Shown: one piece after another, positions 26,006-36,367 of the stretch | Layout of the letters: every line of letters starts with the position of its first letter | How positions within the stretch are numbered: the stretch's first letter is position 1 | Source of the DNA: Phycobacter azelaicus | Lineage (GTDB): Bacteria; Pseudomonadota; Alphaproteobacteria; Rhodobacterales; Rhodobacteraceae | Direction: 5' to 3' | NCBI RefSeq assembly: GCF_014884385.1 | Contig: NZ_WKFH01000003.1 | Location: forward strand, 2,326,001 to 2,390,000 | Length of the DNA stretch: 64,000 nucleotides | Made by a program: the position numbers and the translations under genes | Notes under the pieces: model-generated | What the model was told of the DNA's origin: nothing | Database searches by the model: none | Seen by the model: the letters and a program-made list of their open reading frames with translations, nothing else

Positions 26006-27586
26006 GTGAAGCCATTTGTTGCCCCGGTCGAGGACATCCTTTTCACACTGAATCATGTGGCAGGAGCAAAAGAACTACCCGATTGGGATGCGGAGTTCGC
26101 ATCAGAGATTGCGGGGCATTTCGCAAGCTTTGCCGAGGGCGAGATCGCGCCGCTGGACGAGTCGGGCGATCTTGAGGGCTGCACCCTGACAGAGGGCCGC
26201 GTGACGATGCCCGCAGGGTTCAAGGATCTCTATAAATCATACGCCGAACAGGGATGGCCGGGCCTCACCATCCCCGAGGAATTTGGCGGCCAGGGCATGG
26301 GCGCGATGATGCTGGCGATCACGTCAGAGATCTTTTCGGGCGCCAACCATTCGATGCAGATGGTCACCGGACTGGTCCCCGGTGCCGCGCGCACCCTATT
26401 GCGGTTTGGCACTGACGAGCAAAAGGCGCGCTACCTGCCATCTCTGGCCTCGGGCGAAACCCTTGCCACCATGTGCCTCACGGAACCCGGTGCCGGGTCG
26501 GACCTGTCCCGTGTGCGCTGCCGCGCGATACCCGATGGGGACAGCTGGCAGATCAGCGGTGAGAAGATCTTCATCTCCGGCGGCGATCAGGACATGAGCG
26601 ACAAGATCCTGCATCTGGTACTGGCGCGCACATCCGATAACGGGATCAAGGGGCTGTCGCTGTTCCTGTGCCCCTGCACCCGCGCGAACGGCAGCCGCAA
26701 CGGCATTACCGTCACCCGGATCGAGGAAAAAATGGGCCTGCATGCCTCTCCCACCTGTCAACTGGTCTTTGACGGCGCCGAGGCAGAGCTGATCGGCGAC
26801 GAGGGGCAGGGGCTTATGGCGATGTTCACCATGATGAACCACGCCCGTGCCGATGTCGCTCTGCAGGGTGTGGCCCATGCGGCCCGCGCCCATGATGTAG
26901 CGGCATCTTATGCGGCAGAGCGTCAGCAGGGACGCGATGCGGACGGACAACCGGTGACGCTGGATGGCCACGCGGATGTGCGCCGCATGCTGGATGAGAT
27001 CGACGCCGCCGCCCTGGGCGCCCGGGCCATCGCGCATCTGTCCTTTGTCACCATGGAGAAGGGCGACAATCCCGATCTGGTGGAGTTCCTGACGCCGCTC
27101 GCCAAGGTGAGCGGCACCGAAGCCGGTATTCGGGGGGCAGAGCAGGGCATGCAGGTGCTCGGCGGCTACGGATATCTGCGCGAATATCGGCTGGAGCAGA
27201 CATACAGGGACGCGCGGATCACATCCATCTATGAGGGGGCCAACGGTATTCACGAACGGATGCTGGCAACCCGCCTCGTCAGTGGCAGCCCGGCAGATGC
27301 CTTTGCTGACTTCCTTTCGGGCGAGAGAGGTGACGACGCGGCCGCTGCGCATTGGGAGTGGATTGAGGCGCGCCGTGTGCTGCTTTCCCGTGAAGACCCG
27401 ATGTCATTGGCTCATGAGTTTTATCTGCTAACGCGTGATGCGCTTCTTACGGCGTTGTGGGGCCGGTTCATGGCTGCCTGTCAGCATCATTCTCAGCAAC
27501 AACGGCTGCTGCGTGTTGCCGAGACGCAAATGAGGCAGCTGTCTGTGCGGCGCACAGGGCATCTGGCCCTGCTCAGCGCAGCTTGA
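26006..27586 (+). CDS. Acyl-CoA dehydrogenase
   Basis: A 526-residue flavoprotein with GTG start at 26006. It has the acyl-CoA dehydrogenase signatures MCLTEPGAGSDLSRV, GEKIFISGG, GMQVLGGYGYLREY and the catalytic-base region SIYEGANGIHERML. The N-terminal extension and C-terminal tail match the longer class seen with aromatic and phenylpropanoyl-CoA substrates. As last gene of the operon it may dehydrogenate dihydrohydroxycinnamoyl-CoA to the unsaturated ester, widening the pathway to phenylpropanoids. This is inferred. Confidence 0.9.
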   Translation: MKPFVAPVEDILFTLNHVAGAKELPDWDAEFASEIAGHFASFAEGEIAPLDESGDLEGCTLTEGRVTMPAGFKDLYKSYAEQGWPGLTIPEEFGGQGMGAMMLAITSEIFSGANHSMQMVTGLVPGAARTLLRFGTDEQKARYLPSLASGETLATMCLTEPGAGSDLSRVRCRAIPDGDSWQISGEKIFISGGDQDMSDKILHLVLARTSDNGIKGLSLFLCPCTRANGSRNGITVTRIEEKMGLHASPTCQLVFDGAEAELIGDEGQGLMAMFTMMNHARADVALQGVAHAARAHDVAASYAAERQQGRDADGQPVTLDGHADVRRMLDEIDAAALGARAIAHLSFVTMEKGDNPDLVEFLTPLAKVSGTEAGIRGAEQGMQVLGGYGYLREYRLEQTYRDARITSIYEGANGIHERMLATRLVSGSPADAFADFLSGERGDDAAAAHWEWIEARRVLLSREDPMSLAHEFYLLTRDALLTALWGRFMAACQHHSQQQRLLRVAETQMRQLSVRRTGHLALLSAA

Positions 27587-27632
27587 TCAAAGGCCAGCCT
27601 AATCTGGAGAGTGATGCGGGCAAGTGCCTTGC

Positions 27633-29297
27633 TCAAAAGAACACATCGTCCAGATCATCGCCATCAGACGTGTCGGCTGTCTCACCCGGGACCTGCGCCA
27701 AACCGGGGTAGAGAGCCTCGTGGACGTGTCTTTCGTCATCCATGCTGTAGGAATTCCAGACCTCCAGCAGAACTTCATGTGGTGGGTCTGTGTTATTTGC
27801 CGTTTGGTCCAGCAAGGACGCCATATCGGACAGTTCGTCCGAGATCCGCTCCACGTCGCGCATGCACTGTATCGCGGCTTCCACCTGCTCCAGAAGCTTT
27901 GATGTCACGGAGACTGCTCCGCTCCGCAAGGCGTCTAGTTGGGTCAGTCGTTGCTGGCCGTTCTCTATCTCGCCTTCGTAAAGGGTGATTGCCTCCTCCA
28001 AGGAGGTGCCGGTATCCATCAGTTCCTGGATGCCAAATGCTGAGTTGTGAGCAACCGCTTGAAGCTCTCGCTGGCTTGCCTGGACAGCGGCCAGACATTT
28101 GTGCGCTGTGTCACGTACCTCGAACGACAGGGCTGACATTGCATGCCGCGCCTTGTTGGACCGGGATGCCAGCAGCGAGGAGTTCATCGCCGAGTAAGCC
28201 ACTGCGCGGGTGTTGTCTTCCAGCCGCTGAAAGTTGTCTTTGGCGGCCGCGATCATGTCCGGCAGTGCTTCGGCATCCTTGAAGGTGGAGCGCAGCGCTG
28301 CTCGTATCTCCGAGAAACGCGATACAATGGACTGCGCGGTCTTTCTGCGCGTGTCGAGGCTCTGTTCGATCGAGTCCGCAATGGTGCCGCCAGAATAGAT
28401 TGCTGTGCCTTCCCGCCAGATCTGCAACAGAGCCTGCATCGTATCGGAGACTTCTTGTGCGACGGTCGTCACATCCTTTGAAAGGCTGCGTGCCTGAGCG
28501 GCGGCCAGGGCTTCTAGATTGCATCCCTTCCGGTTCAGAATGGCCGCAAGATGATCAAGTCGTTGCGCAAGCCTGTCGGAGAACTGCGCGGCTGTCACAA
28601 AAACGTTCATGTGCTGGTTGGTCCTGCTGACCAGATCGCGCGATGTATCGGTAATCCCTTCAGCTGCGATTCGCTCTTTCTGCTGGAGGGCATTGATCTG
28701 TTCTGCCCTTTGCCGAGCGACCTGAAGCAGTTGGCTGAGTCGGTCCTGCGCCGAGGTGCAACTGGCAAGGCTTGCGGCTTCGCGTTCAGCCAGATTTTTC
28801 AGCGTCGACAAGACGGCTTCGGAGGCTTCCCGGATCACCAGAGCGATCTTGCTGAGATCATCTACATATTCGACGAAAGCAGAAGTGCCGTACGAAGCGG
28901 CGGTTGTCTTGGTCAGAGTGGCAACCACTGAAAGCGTCTGACTGTGCCGGTTTATGTCTGAAAGCAGCCGCTCCACCTCGCTTTGGCTGTTGCGAGCGTC
29001 CAAATCACTGTGGCGTTCACAAAAGTCTTTAAGTGCAGCGTGCATGGCCTGGATGCTGGCAAGCAAACACTGCAGTGGATCGCTGCTGTTGCCGGGGTCT
29101 GCTGCAGCCAGATTTGCAAAGCTGTCGAGATCCGCAATGGCTTTGCTTTGAAGCTCACGTACTTCCGATAGGCAGTCTATCAAACGGGAGAAAGCCCCAG
29201 TACCGTCCGTGGACAGTGTTTCAGCTTTGCCCGAAAGGCCAATGAGAGGGGCCTCAGGTTGTAGTATTTTTATGTCTGTTTTTTGAGCGGGTTGCAT
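27633..29297 (-). CDS. Large soluble coiled-coil protein next to chemotaxis genes
   Basis: A 554-residue protein of unknown family. It is almost entirely helical, with Ala/Gln/Glu/Ser-rich heptad-like stretches, no membrane segment and no MCP hairpin-tip signature. The last residues are DGDDLDDVFF, an acidic stretch ending in aromatic residues that resembles the CheY-binding tail of CheZ (VDDLLDSLGF). It is divergent from the chemotaxis operon across a 190-bp AT-rich gap, so a role in phosphate removal from CheY or in array assembly is possible, but this is only an inference. Confidence 0.7.
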   Translation of the reverse strand: MQPAQKTDIKILQPEAPLIGLSGKAETLSTDGTGAFSRLIDCLSEVRELQSKAIADLDSFANLAAADPGNSSDPLQCLLASIQAMHAALKDFCERHSDLDARNSQSEVERLLSDINRHSQTLSVVATLTKTTAASYGTSAFVEYVDDLSKIALVIREASEAVLSTLKNLAEREAASLASCTSAQDRLSQLLQVARQRAEQINALQQKERIAAEGITDTSRDLVSRTNQHMNVFVTAAQFSDRLAQRLDHLAAILNRKGCNLEALAAAQARSLSKDVTTVAQEVSDTMQALLQIWREGTAIYSGGTIADSIEQSLDTRRKTAQSIVSRFSEIRAALRSTFKDAEALPDMIAAAKDNFQRLEDNTRAVAYSAMNSSLLASRSNKARHAMSALSFEVRDTAHKCLAAVQASQRELQAVAHNSAFGIQELMDTGTSLEEAITLYEGEIENGQQRLTQLDALRSGAVSVTSKLLEQVEAAIQCMRDVERISDELSDMASLLDQTANNTDPPHEVLLEVWNSYSMDDERHVHEALYPGLAQVPGETADTSDGDDLDDVFF

Positions 29298-29487
29298 GAT
29301 TTTGCTTTGCTTTATCGATACAGATATGCGCTTTCAAAATTGTTCCATAGATTTCTAAAATCAGAGTGAAGATAATCGTTTAGTTTTTAATATCGAGTAT
29401 TTTTTCCATTAATTGAAATTTCATAATGACACTGCATTCTTTGCCGCATCCAGTTCCGTTGTCAAATCCGTTCAGGCGGGGAGTGTC

Positions 29488-29760
29488 ATGCATCAAGGTT
29501 CGGAGTTTGTTTTATCTCATGACTTAAGTCCAATTTCTGCCAAGGCAGCTCAATCCGCGCTGTTGGCGGCAATTGGCGGTGGTGGAAGAACGACTTTCCG
29601 CTTGGAGATTGAGAGTGCAGCGGCAACGCAGGTTGCGATTCAGCTTTTATTTTCTGGTGAGCGTGAGCTGCGAGAACGTGGAATTCCATTTGAGCTGGGA
29701 CCTATCGCATCCGAGTTAATGGAGCGAAGCAATTCTGAAAAAGGAAGGTCGGGGAGATGA
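29488..29760 (+). CDS. STAS-domain protein of the chemotaxis operon
   Basis: A 90-residue protein resembling small STAS-domain (anti-sigma-antagonist-like) proteins: an N-terminal strand-helix (EFVLSHDLSPISAKAAQSALLA) and FRLEIESAAATQVAIQLLFSGERELRERG. The start at 29488 follows GGCGGGGAG; an in-frame ATG at 29413 is upstream but without a ribosome site. The STAS phospho-Ser position is not obvious. It heads the operon and overlaps cheY (ATGA). Confidence 0.65.
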   Translation: MHQGSEFVLSHDLSPISAKAAQSALLAAIGGGGRTTFRLEIESAAATQVAIQLLFSGERELRERGIPFELGPIASELMERSNSEKGRSGR

Positions 29761-30122
29761 CCAAAACAATTCTCACTATTGACGACAGCAAGGCGGTGCG
29801 TGACATGGTTTGTTTCACGCTGGAGCCGCAAGGATTCAGAGTGGTGGCAGCAGAAAATGGGGCGGATGGGTTGCAGAAACTGCGCTCCGAGCGTCCGGAT
29901 CTTGTTATTACAGATCTCAACATGCCCGTCATGAATGGTATTGATTTTATTTCCAATGCGAGGCGGGATGCAGCTGGAGCGGGTGTTCCAATCGTAATGC
30001 TGACAACCGAATCCTCCCCGGACATGAAAGCCAAGGGAAAGGCTGCCGGCGCAACGGGTTGGATCAACAAGCCGTTTGATACCCAAAAGCTGATCGCAGT
30101 GACAAAAAAACTGTTGGGTTGA
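29757..30122 (+). CDS. cheY: CheY-type single-domain response regulator
   Basis: A 121-residue receiver domain with acidic residues in TIDDSKAVRD, phospho-acceptor Asp in LVITDLNMPVMNG, the Thr in MLTTESS and the Lys in WINKPFD. It has no output domain. It is expected to carry the signal from CheA to the flagellar switch, or to serve as a phosphate sink. It is coupled to the STAS gene and to cheA, which starts 3 bp later. Confidence 0.93.
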   Translation: MTKTILTIDDSKAVRDMVCFTLEPQGFRVVAAENGADGLQKLRSERPDLVITDLNMPVMNGIDFISNARRDAAGAGVPIVMLTTESSPDMKAKGKAAGATGWINKPFDTQKLIAVTKKLLG

Positions 30123-30125
30123 ATC

Positions 30126-32171
30126 ATGATCGAACAGGCGACCGAAGCATTTGTTCTTGAAGCGCGTGAGCTTCTGGCCGAGCTTGAGACGTTATTCCTT
30201 GAGCTTGAAGATGAAGTGAGCGCGGCCAGGATCGATGAGATCTTTCGTGCCTTGCATACGGTCAAAGGGTCGGGAAGCATGTTTGGCTACACAGCCCTGT
30301 CACGCTTCACCCACCATTTCGAGAACGCCTATGACCTGGTTAGAGATGGGCAGCTAGAGGTTGAGCGCAATCTAATTGACCTGTCGCTGTCGGCTCGTGA
30401 TCTGATGATATCCTTCCTGGATCTCGGTGGCGATGGTCCCGAAGCCGAAGCTCTGTTGGAGTCCGAAGATGTCATGCGCATCGTTAGCCAACTCACCGGT
30501 CTCACCGGTCAGCACGAAAACGAGGCGGAAACTAAAGGTGCAACTGGCACGGAGCCGGTGCAGAGCACCCCAAGTCAGGCGGAACAGGCTGGCAGGACTA
30601 GATTTCGGGTAAGGTTCCGTCCGGCGGTTGATGCCTTGCGCAATGGCATGCGGCCCGACCTTTTGTTGCGTGAACTTGAGGATCTGGGCTCGACCTCGGT
30701 TGAGCTGGACGTTTCGGCTGTGCCGCGATTGACGGATCTGGACCCAACGGATGCTCTGATCGGCTGGGTGTTGGAAGTGGAGACCTCTGAGGGGCGCGAA
30801 GCGATCGAGGACGTCTTTATCTTCGCCGATGATGCGGATCTGTCCGTTGAGGAGCTTGGTTGCGAGACGCCATTGGCAGAGACGGCCAATACCCCGAGCG
30901 TCGATGCCGCTTCACCTGCACCCGCAGTTTCGTCTGAGAAAACGGATCCTGCTGCCCGGTCTGTTGCAACGCCAAAGGCAACAGCCATGGCAAAGTCCGA
31001 AAGTATTCGTGTCACGTCGTCGCGGCTGGACGACATGATGGACGCATTGGGAGAACTCGTTATCGCCCAGGCCCGGCTGGAGGCGGTCTCCGAAGAAATG
31101 GGGAGCCCGACACTGGAAACCGTGGTGGAAGACATGCAGCGCCTGGTGATGGGGCTTCGTGATGCGACGCTTTCGATCCGAATGCTTCCGGTCGAAAGTG
31201 TTTTCGGCAAGTTTCGGCGCGTGGTGCGGGATCTCTCGGCCGATCTGGGCAAGGACGTGCGCCTTTTGACTGAAGGCGGGGAAACGGAGATCGACAAGAA
31301 TGTGATTGACCGGATCAGCGAGCCCTTGGTGCACATGATCCGCAACTCCATCGATCACGGGCTTGAAACTGCGCAGGAAAGGACGGAGCTGGGCAAACCC
31401 GCCCAAGGCACGGTGTGGCTCTCGGCCTGCCAGGAAGGTGGAGAGATTCTGGTTTCGATAGAGGACAATGGAAAAGGCCTGGACGCAGAGGCGATCCGTG
31501 CCAGGGCTGTTGAGCGTGAATTGATCGATGCGAACGCGGAGCTTAGCGTTCAGGACCTGCATCAACTGATTTTTGAACCGGGCTTTTCAACCGCCAAGAT
31601 CGTTTCTGCGGTGTCGGGGCGCGGGGTTGGCATGGATGCCGTGAAGACGACCATTGATGCTCTCGGCGGCAGCATAACTGTCCTGTCCAGAGCCGGTCAG
31701 GGGACAAGGATCACGCTGCGATTGCCCGTAACGATGGCAATCATTGACGGGCTTCGGGTTCGGTTGGGCGACTCTGTCTATGTAATTCCACTTTCTGCCG
31801 TCGAGGAATGCGTCGAAATGGACGAGGCAGAAAACTTGCGGGAGAGTGGCCGCTCTCTCCTGCAGATCCGGGATGAAACCGTACCTTACCTTGAGCTGGA
31901 AGAGCTGTTTGGCCAGCAGGCGCGTCCCGAAGCGGGGCGCCGTGTCGTTGTCGTGCGCGTCGACGGGGTGCGGGCCGGTCTCGTTGTGGACGACATCCTT
32001 GGCCAAAGCCAGACAGTCATCAAAGGGCTGAGTATTTACCACCGCGACATTCCGGGGCTCGGAGGGGCGACCATTCTCGGCGATGGCCGGGTGGCATTGA
32101 TCATCGATGTCGTGACACTGATCCGCTGGGCTGAGACGCGCAGGGGGCAGGGGCCGCGGAAGGCAGCTTGA
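30126..32171 (+). CDS. cheA: Chemotaxis histidine kinase CheA
   Basis: A 681-residue CheA. Domains in order: Hpt with His44 in ALHTVKGSGSMFG; an acidic linker; a P2-like segment (RFRVRFRPAVDALRNG to about residue 240); an Ala/Pro-rich linker; dimerisation helices (IRVTSSRLDDMMDALGELVIAQARLE); the catalytic domain with N-box LVHMIRNSIDHGLE and G-boxes DNGKGLD and GRGVGMDAV; and a CheW-like coupling domain to the C-terminus. All catalytic motifs are intact. Confidence 0.96.
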   Translation: MIEQATEAFVLEARELLAELETLFLELEDEVSAARIDEIFRALHTVKGSGSMFGYTALSRFTHHFENAYDLVRDGQLEVERNLIDLSLSARDLMISFLDLGGDGPEAEALLESEDVMRIVSQLTGLTGQHENEAETKGATGTEPVQSTPSQAEQAGRTRFRVRFRPAVDALRNGMRPDLLLRELEDLGSTSVELDVSAVPRLTDLDPTDALIGWVLEVETSEGREAIEDVFIFADDADLSVEELGCETPLAETANTPSVDAASPAPAVSSEKTDPAARSVATPKATAMAKSESIRVTSSRLDDMMDALGELVIAQARLEAVSEEMGSPTLETVVEDMQRLVMGLRDATLSIRMLPVESVFGKFRRVVRDLSADLGKDVRLLTEGGETEIDKNVIDRISEPLVHMIRNSIDHGLETAQERTELGKPAQGTVWLSACQEGGEILVSIEDNGKGLDAEAIRARAVERELIDANAELSVQDLHQLIFEPGFSTAKIVSAVSGRGVGMDAVKTTIDALGGSITVLSRAGQGTRITLRLPVTMAIIDGLRVRLGDSVYVIPLSAVEECVEMDEAENLRESGRSLLQIRDETVPYLELEELFGQQARPEAGRRVVVVRVDGVRAGLVVDDILGQSQTVIKGLSIYHRDIPGLGGATILGDGRVALIIDVVTLIRWAETRRGQGPRKAA

Positions 32172-32180
32172 GAGGTGGAT

Positions 32181-32663
32181 ATGAAAGACGAAAACATGGA
32201 CATCACAAGCTCTGGTCTTCTGCTGATCTTTCGCCTGGGCGGGGAGGCATTTGCGCTCTCGGTCAGCTGGGTGCACGAGATCCTGGATGCCCAGCCGTGG
32301 GCTCCGGTGCCCAATTCCGGCCCCTTTGCGCCAGGCCTGATCAATGTGCGTGGCGCTGTGGTTCCGGTGATCGACATCAGGCACCGGCTGGGACTGCCAC
32401 ACTCTGAAAAGGATCTGAGCGGCCGCATGATCGTCTTTGAGAATGTGATCGATGGCGTCCCTCACAAACTGGCCTTTCACGCTGACAGTGTCGAACAGGT
32501 TATTGAATATGATCCCTCCTCGCTTGAGCCGGTTCCGCCCTTGGGTGCTGCCTGGCCTCAGGACTGCCTGCGCGGTGTCATCCGCCACGGCCAGGAGTTG
32601 GTGATCCTTCTTGAAACTGAAACAACCTTCGCGCCGCCTGCTGATCGTTTTGCGGCTGCCTGA
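32181..32663 (+). CDS. cheW: CheW coupling protein (first copy)
   Basis: A 160-residue CheW-fold protein: [39 protein letters not shown] and a C-terminal ELVILLETE. It bridges receptors to CheA. The ATG at 32181 follows AGAGGTGG; a GTG at 32175 is less likely. A second CheW is encoded after the receptor. Confidence 0.93.
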   Translation: MKDENMDITSSGLLLIFRLGGEAFALSVSWVHEILDAQPWAPVPNSGPFAPGLINVRGAVVPVIDIRHRLGLPHSEKDLSGRMIVFENVIDGVPHKLAFHADSVEQVIEYDPSSLEPVPPLGAAWPQDCLRGVIRHGQELVILLETETTFAPPADRFAAA

Positions 32664-32680
32664 CATCTGGAGACTTTGGC

Positions 32681-34879
32681 ATGCAATTGACTATCAAACG
32701 AAAATTGATCGGTGCCTTTGCCACCGTTCTGATCCTGATGGGTGGCTTGGCCTGGGTATCGATTACCCGTCTGGCCGGATCACATTCAGACCTGGAACAC
32801 TTGGTCAACGTGACTTCCAAGAATGCTCTCATCGCCGCAGAAATGGAGGCAACGTTCATCGAGATCGAAGCTGCCCAAGCCGAGATGCTTATTTTGCGTA
32901 GCGCCGCAGAACTGGATGCGTTGGACCGCAAGATCAAAGATAAATTGGAAAGCCTTCGGGCGCAACGCGTCGCATTGCAGGAAACCTCCGATGATCAGGT
33001 GCGTGCCCAACTTGGGGCGCTGGATACCGCTTTGGAGCGCTATGTTGAGTTGGAAGCGGAAATCTCTGACCTGCTGCATGCCGACAATGAGGGGCGTGCC
33101 ATGACAATCTCACAAGGTGAGGGACAAGAGGCATATTTGCGTTTCCTGGCCGCGCTGGACCGACTTGAAACCAGCCGATCTTTCCCTGGGGGCACACCCA
33201 CTGCGGAGCCGGCCAGAGGACTCAGTGGTTTGACTGTCGTGCGGGATGCTGCGGCTGCGGCAAGAGTAGCTGAACTCTCTGCGCTTCTGGCGCATGACAT
33301 CACCCGCCGGGAAGCCCATGTTGAAGCGGTCAAGACGCAACTGGCAAAGGCTGCATCGGCATTGGAGGCGTTCCAGCGCACCAACCGGCAAGCGGATCCT
33401 GCAGCTGTTGCGGATGCGGTCGAGGCGCTGATGCAGTTTGAAGGTACGTCCGACGAAGCCACTTCGCTGATGCTGTCGAACTCCACGGGACGGGCTGCAG
33501 AGCTGTTTTCAGGGCCTGTCATGACCTTGATCGCCTCTTCCAAGGCAGCCTTGGCGGACATTGCCCAGCACAATCTCGATGCGATGCAGCAGGAAACTCT
33601 GCTTTCTGCCGAACACTATACAACCGCGCGCAATACGCTTCTGACCGTTGCTGCAATTGCCATAGTGGTGGGCTTGACTGCGGCGATTGTGCTGTCGGTT
33701 TCGATCGGGCGGGGCCTCGACAGGGCCATCACCTTGGTGCGAAAAGTTGCGGCCGGAGATCGCCGCGTAGACACTTCTCATACGTCGCGTGACGAAATCG
33801 GCAATCTGATGAACGAAATGAAGAAGATGAACGATGCGCTCGGCGAAATGGCGACTGCTGCAGAGCGGATCTCAGATGGGGACCTGACCGTGAAGGTTGC
33901 GCGCCGCTCTGACTATGACGGGCTCGGCATTGCCTTGGAAAAGATGATCGACAAGCTGCGTGAGGTGATGGAGGGCGCGACGGTCAGCTCTGCTGCGGTG
34001 GCTGACAGCAGCCTTGCCATGAGTGCAACTGCCGAACAGCTGAGCCAGGGTTCGACCGAGCAGGCCGCCGCTGCAGAGGAAGCAAGCGCTGCAATGGAGC
34101 AGATGACCGGCAATATCCGCCAAACTGCGGACAACGCGGCTCAGACCGAAAAGATTGCGGTTCAGTCGTCCAAGGATGCTGCAGAAAGTGGTGCAGCAGT
34201 TGCAGAAGCCGTTTCCGCCATGAAAACGATCGCGGAAAAGATCAATATCATCCAGGAAATCGCCCGCCAGACCGACCTTCTGGCCCTCAATGCTGCGGTC
34301 GAAGCGGCCCGGGCAGGAAGCCACGGCAAAGGCTTTGCGGTTGTGGCCTCGGAGGTGCGCAAACTTGCGGAACGCAGCCAGCAGGCCGCCGCAGAGATTG
34401 GTGAGCTTTCGGGCCAGACGGTATCGGTAAGCGAACGGGCTGGGGAGATGCTGCAGTCGTTGCTGCCCAGCATCCAGCGCACTTCGGACCTGGTGCAGGA
34501 GATTTCGGCCGCCACGCGTGAGCAGAATGTTGGCGCTGACCAAATCAACCTTGCCATCCGCGAACTGGATGCGGTGATCCAGCAAAATGCGGCATCAGCC
34601 ACAGAGGCGGCTTCTGTATCGCAATCTCTTGCGACCCAATCCGATCAACTGCGTGGCTTGATTTCCTATTTCGATCTTGGAAAGACCGTGGCCGACGCCG
34701 CTACCAGAGGGTTGCAGCCACGATCTCAGGCCGCCGCCGTGCCGCCTTCGTCGCCGCGGCCTGCGATGACAAGTCCACAGCCGGAACGCGCACCAGCCGA
34801 AGAGGGCGGCTTTGCCCTGGATCTGGGCCCGGAAGAGCTTTCAGATGCAGAGTTCGAACGGCATCAGGCTGCGTCCTGA
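32681..34879 (+). CDS. Methyl-accepting chemotaxis protein
   Basis: A 732-residue receptor. The first membrane segment is at residues 9-29, followed by a helical periplasmic region of about 290 residues, a second segment near residues 315-340 ([21 protein letters not shown]), HAMP, and the signalling domain with the hairpin tip [21 protein letters not shown]. The C-terminus is Pro/Ala-rich, and no CheR/CheB docking pentapeptide is seen. The ligand is unknown. Confidence 0.95.
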   Translation: MQLTIKRKLIGAFATVLILMGGLAWVSITRLAGSHSDLEHLVNVTSKNALIAAEMEATFIEIEAAQAEMLILRSAAELDALDRKIKDKLESLRAQRVALQETSDDQVRAQLGALDTALERYVELEAEISDLLHADNEGRAMTISQGEGQEAYLRFLAALDRLETSRSFPGGTPTAEPARGLSGLTVVRDAAAAARVAELSALLAHDITRREAHVEAVKTQLAKAASALEAFQRTNRQADPAAVADAVEALMQFEGTSDEATSLMLSNSTGRAAELFSGPVMTLIASSKAALADIAQHNLDAMQQETLLSAEHYTTARNTLLTVAAIAIVVGLTAAIVLSVSIGRGLDRAITLVRKVAAGDRRVDTSHTSRDEIGNLMNEMKKMNDALGEMATAAERISDGDLTVKVARRSDYDGLGIALEKMIDKLREVMEGATVSSAAVADSSLAMSATAEQLSQGSTEQAAAAEEASAAMEQMTGNIRQTADNAAQTEKIAVQSSKDAAESGAAVAEAVSAMKTIAEKINIIQEIARQTDLLALNAAVEAARAGSHGKGFAVVASEVRKLAERSQQAAAEIGELSGQTVSVSERAGEMLQSLLPSIQRTSDLVQEISAATREQNVGADQINLAIRELDAVIQQNAASATEAASVSQSLATQSDQLRGLISYFDLGKTVADAATRGLQPRSQAAAVPPSSPRPAMTSPQPERAPAEEGGFALDLGPEELSDAEFERHQAAS

Positions 34880-34898
34880 GAGTGGAAGGGGAACTCTG

Positions 34899-35432
34899 AT
34901 GCGGAATGAAGCACTGCGCGGGGAAATCGTGGCGGACAGTCGGGGCTGGCAGGGTGAAGGAGAGGAGGAGGCCTCCTCTGCCACATACCTGATGTTCAAG
35001 CTGGGGGAGCGCATCTTTGCAGTGGATGTCCGTTCGGTGAGAGAAGTTCTGGTCGTCTGTGAGATGCTTCCGCTGCCCAAGGCACCGCCGGATGTCGTTG
35101 GGGTGATTGATCTTAGACAACAGGGGATCGCCATCGTGGATCTGGCATCCCGGCTTGGGATGACCGCAGAACCGGCTGAAGACGCAAGGATTGTGGTCTT
35201 TGAGGTGGGCGATGGGTCCGAGGCGGTTTCCATCGGTGTGATTGCGGATCAGGTTCTGCGGGTGCGCGAGGTTGCAGATGAAGATGTGGAACCGGTCGCA
35301 CAAGTCGGAGCGGATTGGCAAGGCGAAGGTGTCACTGGGATGATACGATCCGGAGATGGCCTGGCGCTGATCCTTGAGGTTGAGCGGTTCCTGATCATCT
35401 CGGATGACAAAAGTGAGTTTGATTTCGGCTGA
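34899..35432 (+). CDS. cheW: CheW coupling protein (second copy)
   Basis: A 177-residue CheW-fold protein with an extra N-terminal stretch of about 25 residues: YLMFKLGERIFAVDVRSVREVL, VVGVIDLRQQGIAIVDLASRLG and GLALILEVERFL. The ATG at 34899 follows AAGGGGA. It differs clearly from the first CheW, so the two may couple different receptors or occupy different ring positions in the array. Confidence 0.92.
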   Translation: MRNEALRGEIVADSRGWQGEGEEEASSATYLMFKLGERIFAVDVRSVREVLVVCEMLPLPKAPPDVVGVIDLRQQGIAIVDLASRLGMTAEPAEDARIVVFEVGDGSEAVSIGVIADQVLRVREVADEDVEPVAQVGADWQGEGVTGMIRSGDGLALILEVERFLIISDDKSEFDFG

Positions 35433-35505
35433 TCTGCGGTTCTGTGGCAAGGCTGGACGTCGCAGATCCTTGGTTCTCAGTATCGGATAAGACTGGATAT
35501 TCGAC

Positions 35506-36363
35506 ATGAAAATGGTGGCCCCGCCCTTGAAGTTGTCTGCTCAAGAGTGTCGCTTTCTGGCTGAACGGGCGTTTGCATTCGCCGGGGTCCAGATCGATCC
35601 GCGCAATCAGGATTTTTTTCAACTACGGGTGTCTCGGCGTTTGCGTATGCTCGGAATGGATAATTTTGACGACTACATGTCGTTGCTGGAGTCCGATGGG
35701 ACCGGCAACGAAACCAGATGCCTGACCGAGGCGCTTACGACCCATACGACCAGTTTCTTTCGCGAATGCCACCAGTATGAATGGCTGCAAAAGGAGGGGC
35801 TGCAACGATTAAGCGCTTCAGGAGCCGGGTTCGAACGCCCTTTGGTGGTGTGGAGTGCGGCCTGCTCGACCGGCGCGGAACTCTGGTCGGCGGCCATGAT
35901 CCTTGAGGATGCTGCACGTGCGCGGGGCGGATTGCGCAAGTACCAGTTGATCGGCACGGATATCTCGCGGCCCGTCCTGAAAAAGGCAGCTGGTGCCACC
36001 TACAAAGAAATCGAGATTGACGGTCTTGGTGATGCCCATCGATGTCGCTATTTGATGCGCTCAACCACGGCAACGGATCTCGAAAAACGTCCCTATTACC
36101 GGATCGTGCCCGAGTTGCGGCAACATGCGGAGTTTAAGTGGGCAAACCTCAGCAACTTGTCCGGATTTCAGGATTGCGCAGCTGACGTGGTGTTCCTGCG
36201 CAATGTGCTGATCTACTTTTCCGAAGAGGTGCAGCAGCGGGCTTTGAACGGTGTCATCGACCGCATGCGACAAGGGGGCATATTGATGACGGGCCACGCC
36301 GAAGTTGTCTCGCCAAGGCCCTATTTGCGCATGATCCGGCCGTCCATTTACGAGAAGGTCTGA
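35506..36363 (+). CDS. cheR: Chemotaxis methyltransferase CheR
   Basis: A 285-residue SAM-dependent glutamate methyltransferase: the N-terminal helical domain with [17 protein letters not shown], the SAM motif [30 protein letters not shown] and [14 protein letters not shown]. The usual STGEEPYS reads STGAELWS, which may alter the SAM pocket slightly. It methylates receptor glutamates in adaptation. Confidence 0.94.
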   Translation: MKMVAPPLKLSAQECRFLAERAFAFAGVQIDPRNQDFFQLRVSRRLRMLGMDNFDDYMSLLESDGTGNETRCLTEALTTHTTSFFRECHQYEWLQKEGLQRLSASGAGFERPLVVWSAACSTGAELWSAAMILEDAARARGGLRKYQLIGTDISRPVLKKAAGATYKEIEIDGLGDAHRCRYLMRSTTATDLEKRPYYRIVPELRQHAEFKWANLSNLSGFQDCAADVVFLRNVLIYFSEEVQQRALNGVIDRMRQGGILMTGHAEVVSPRPYLRMIRPSIYEKV

Positions 36364-36367
36364 CGTG

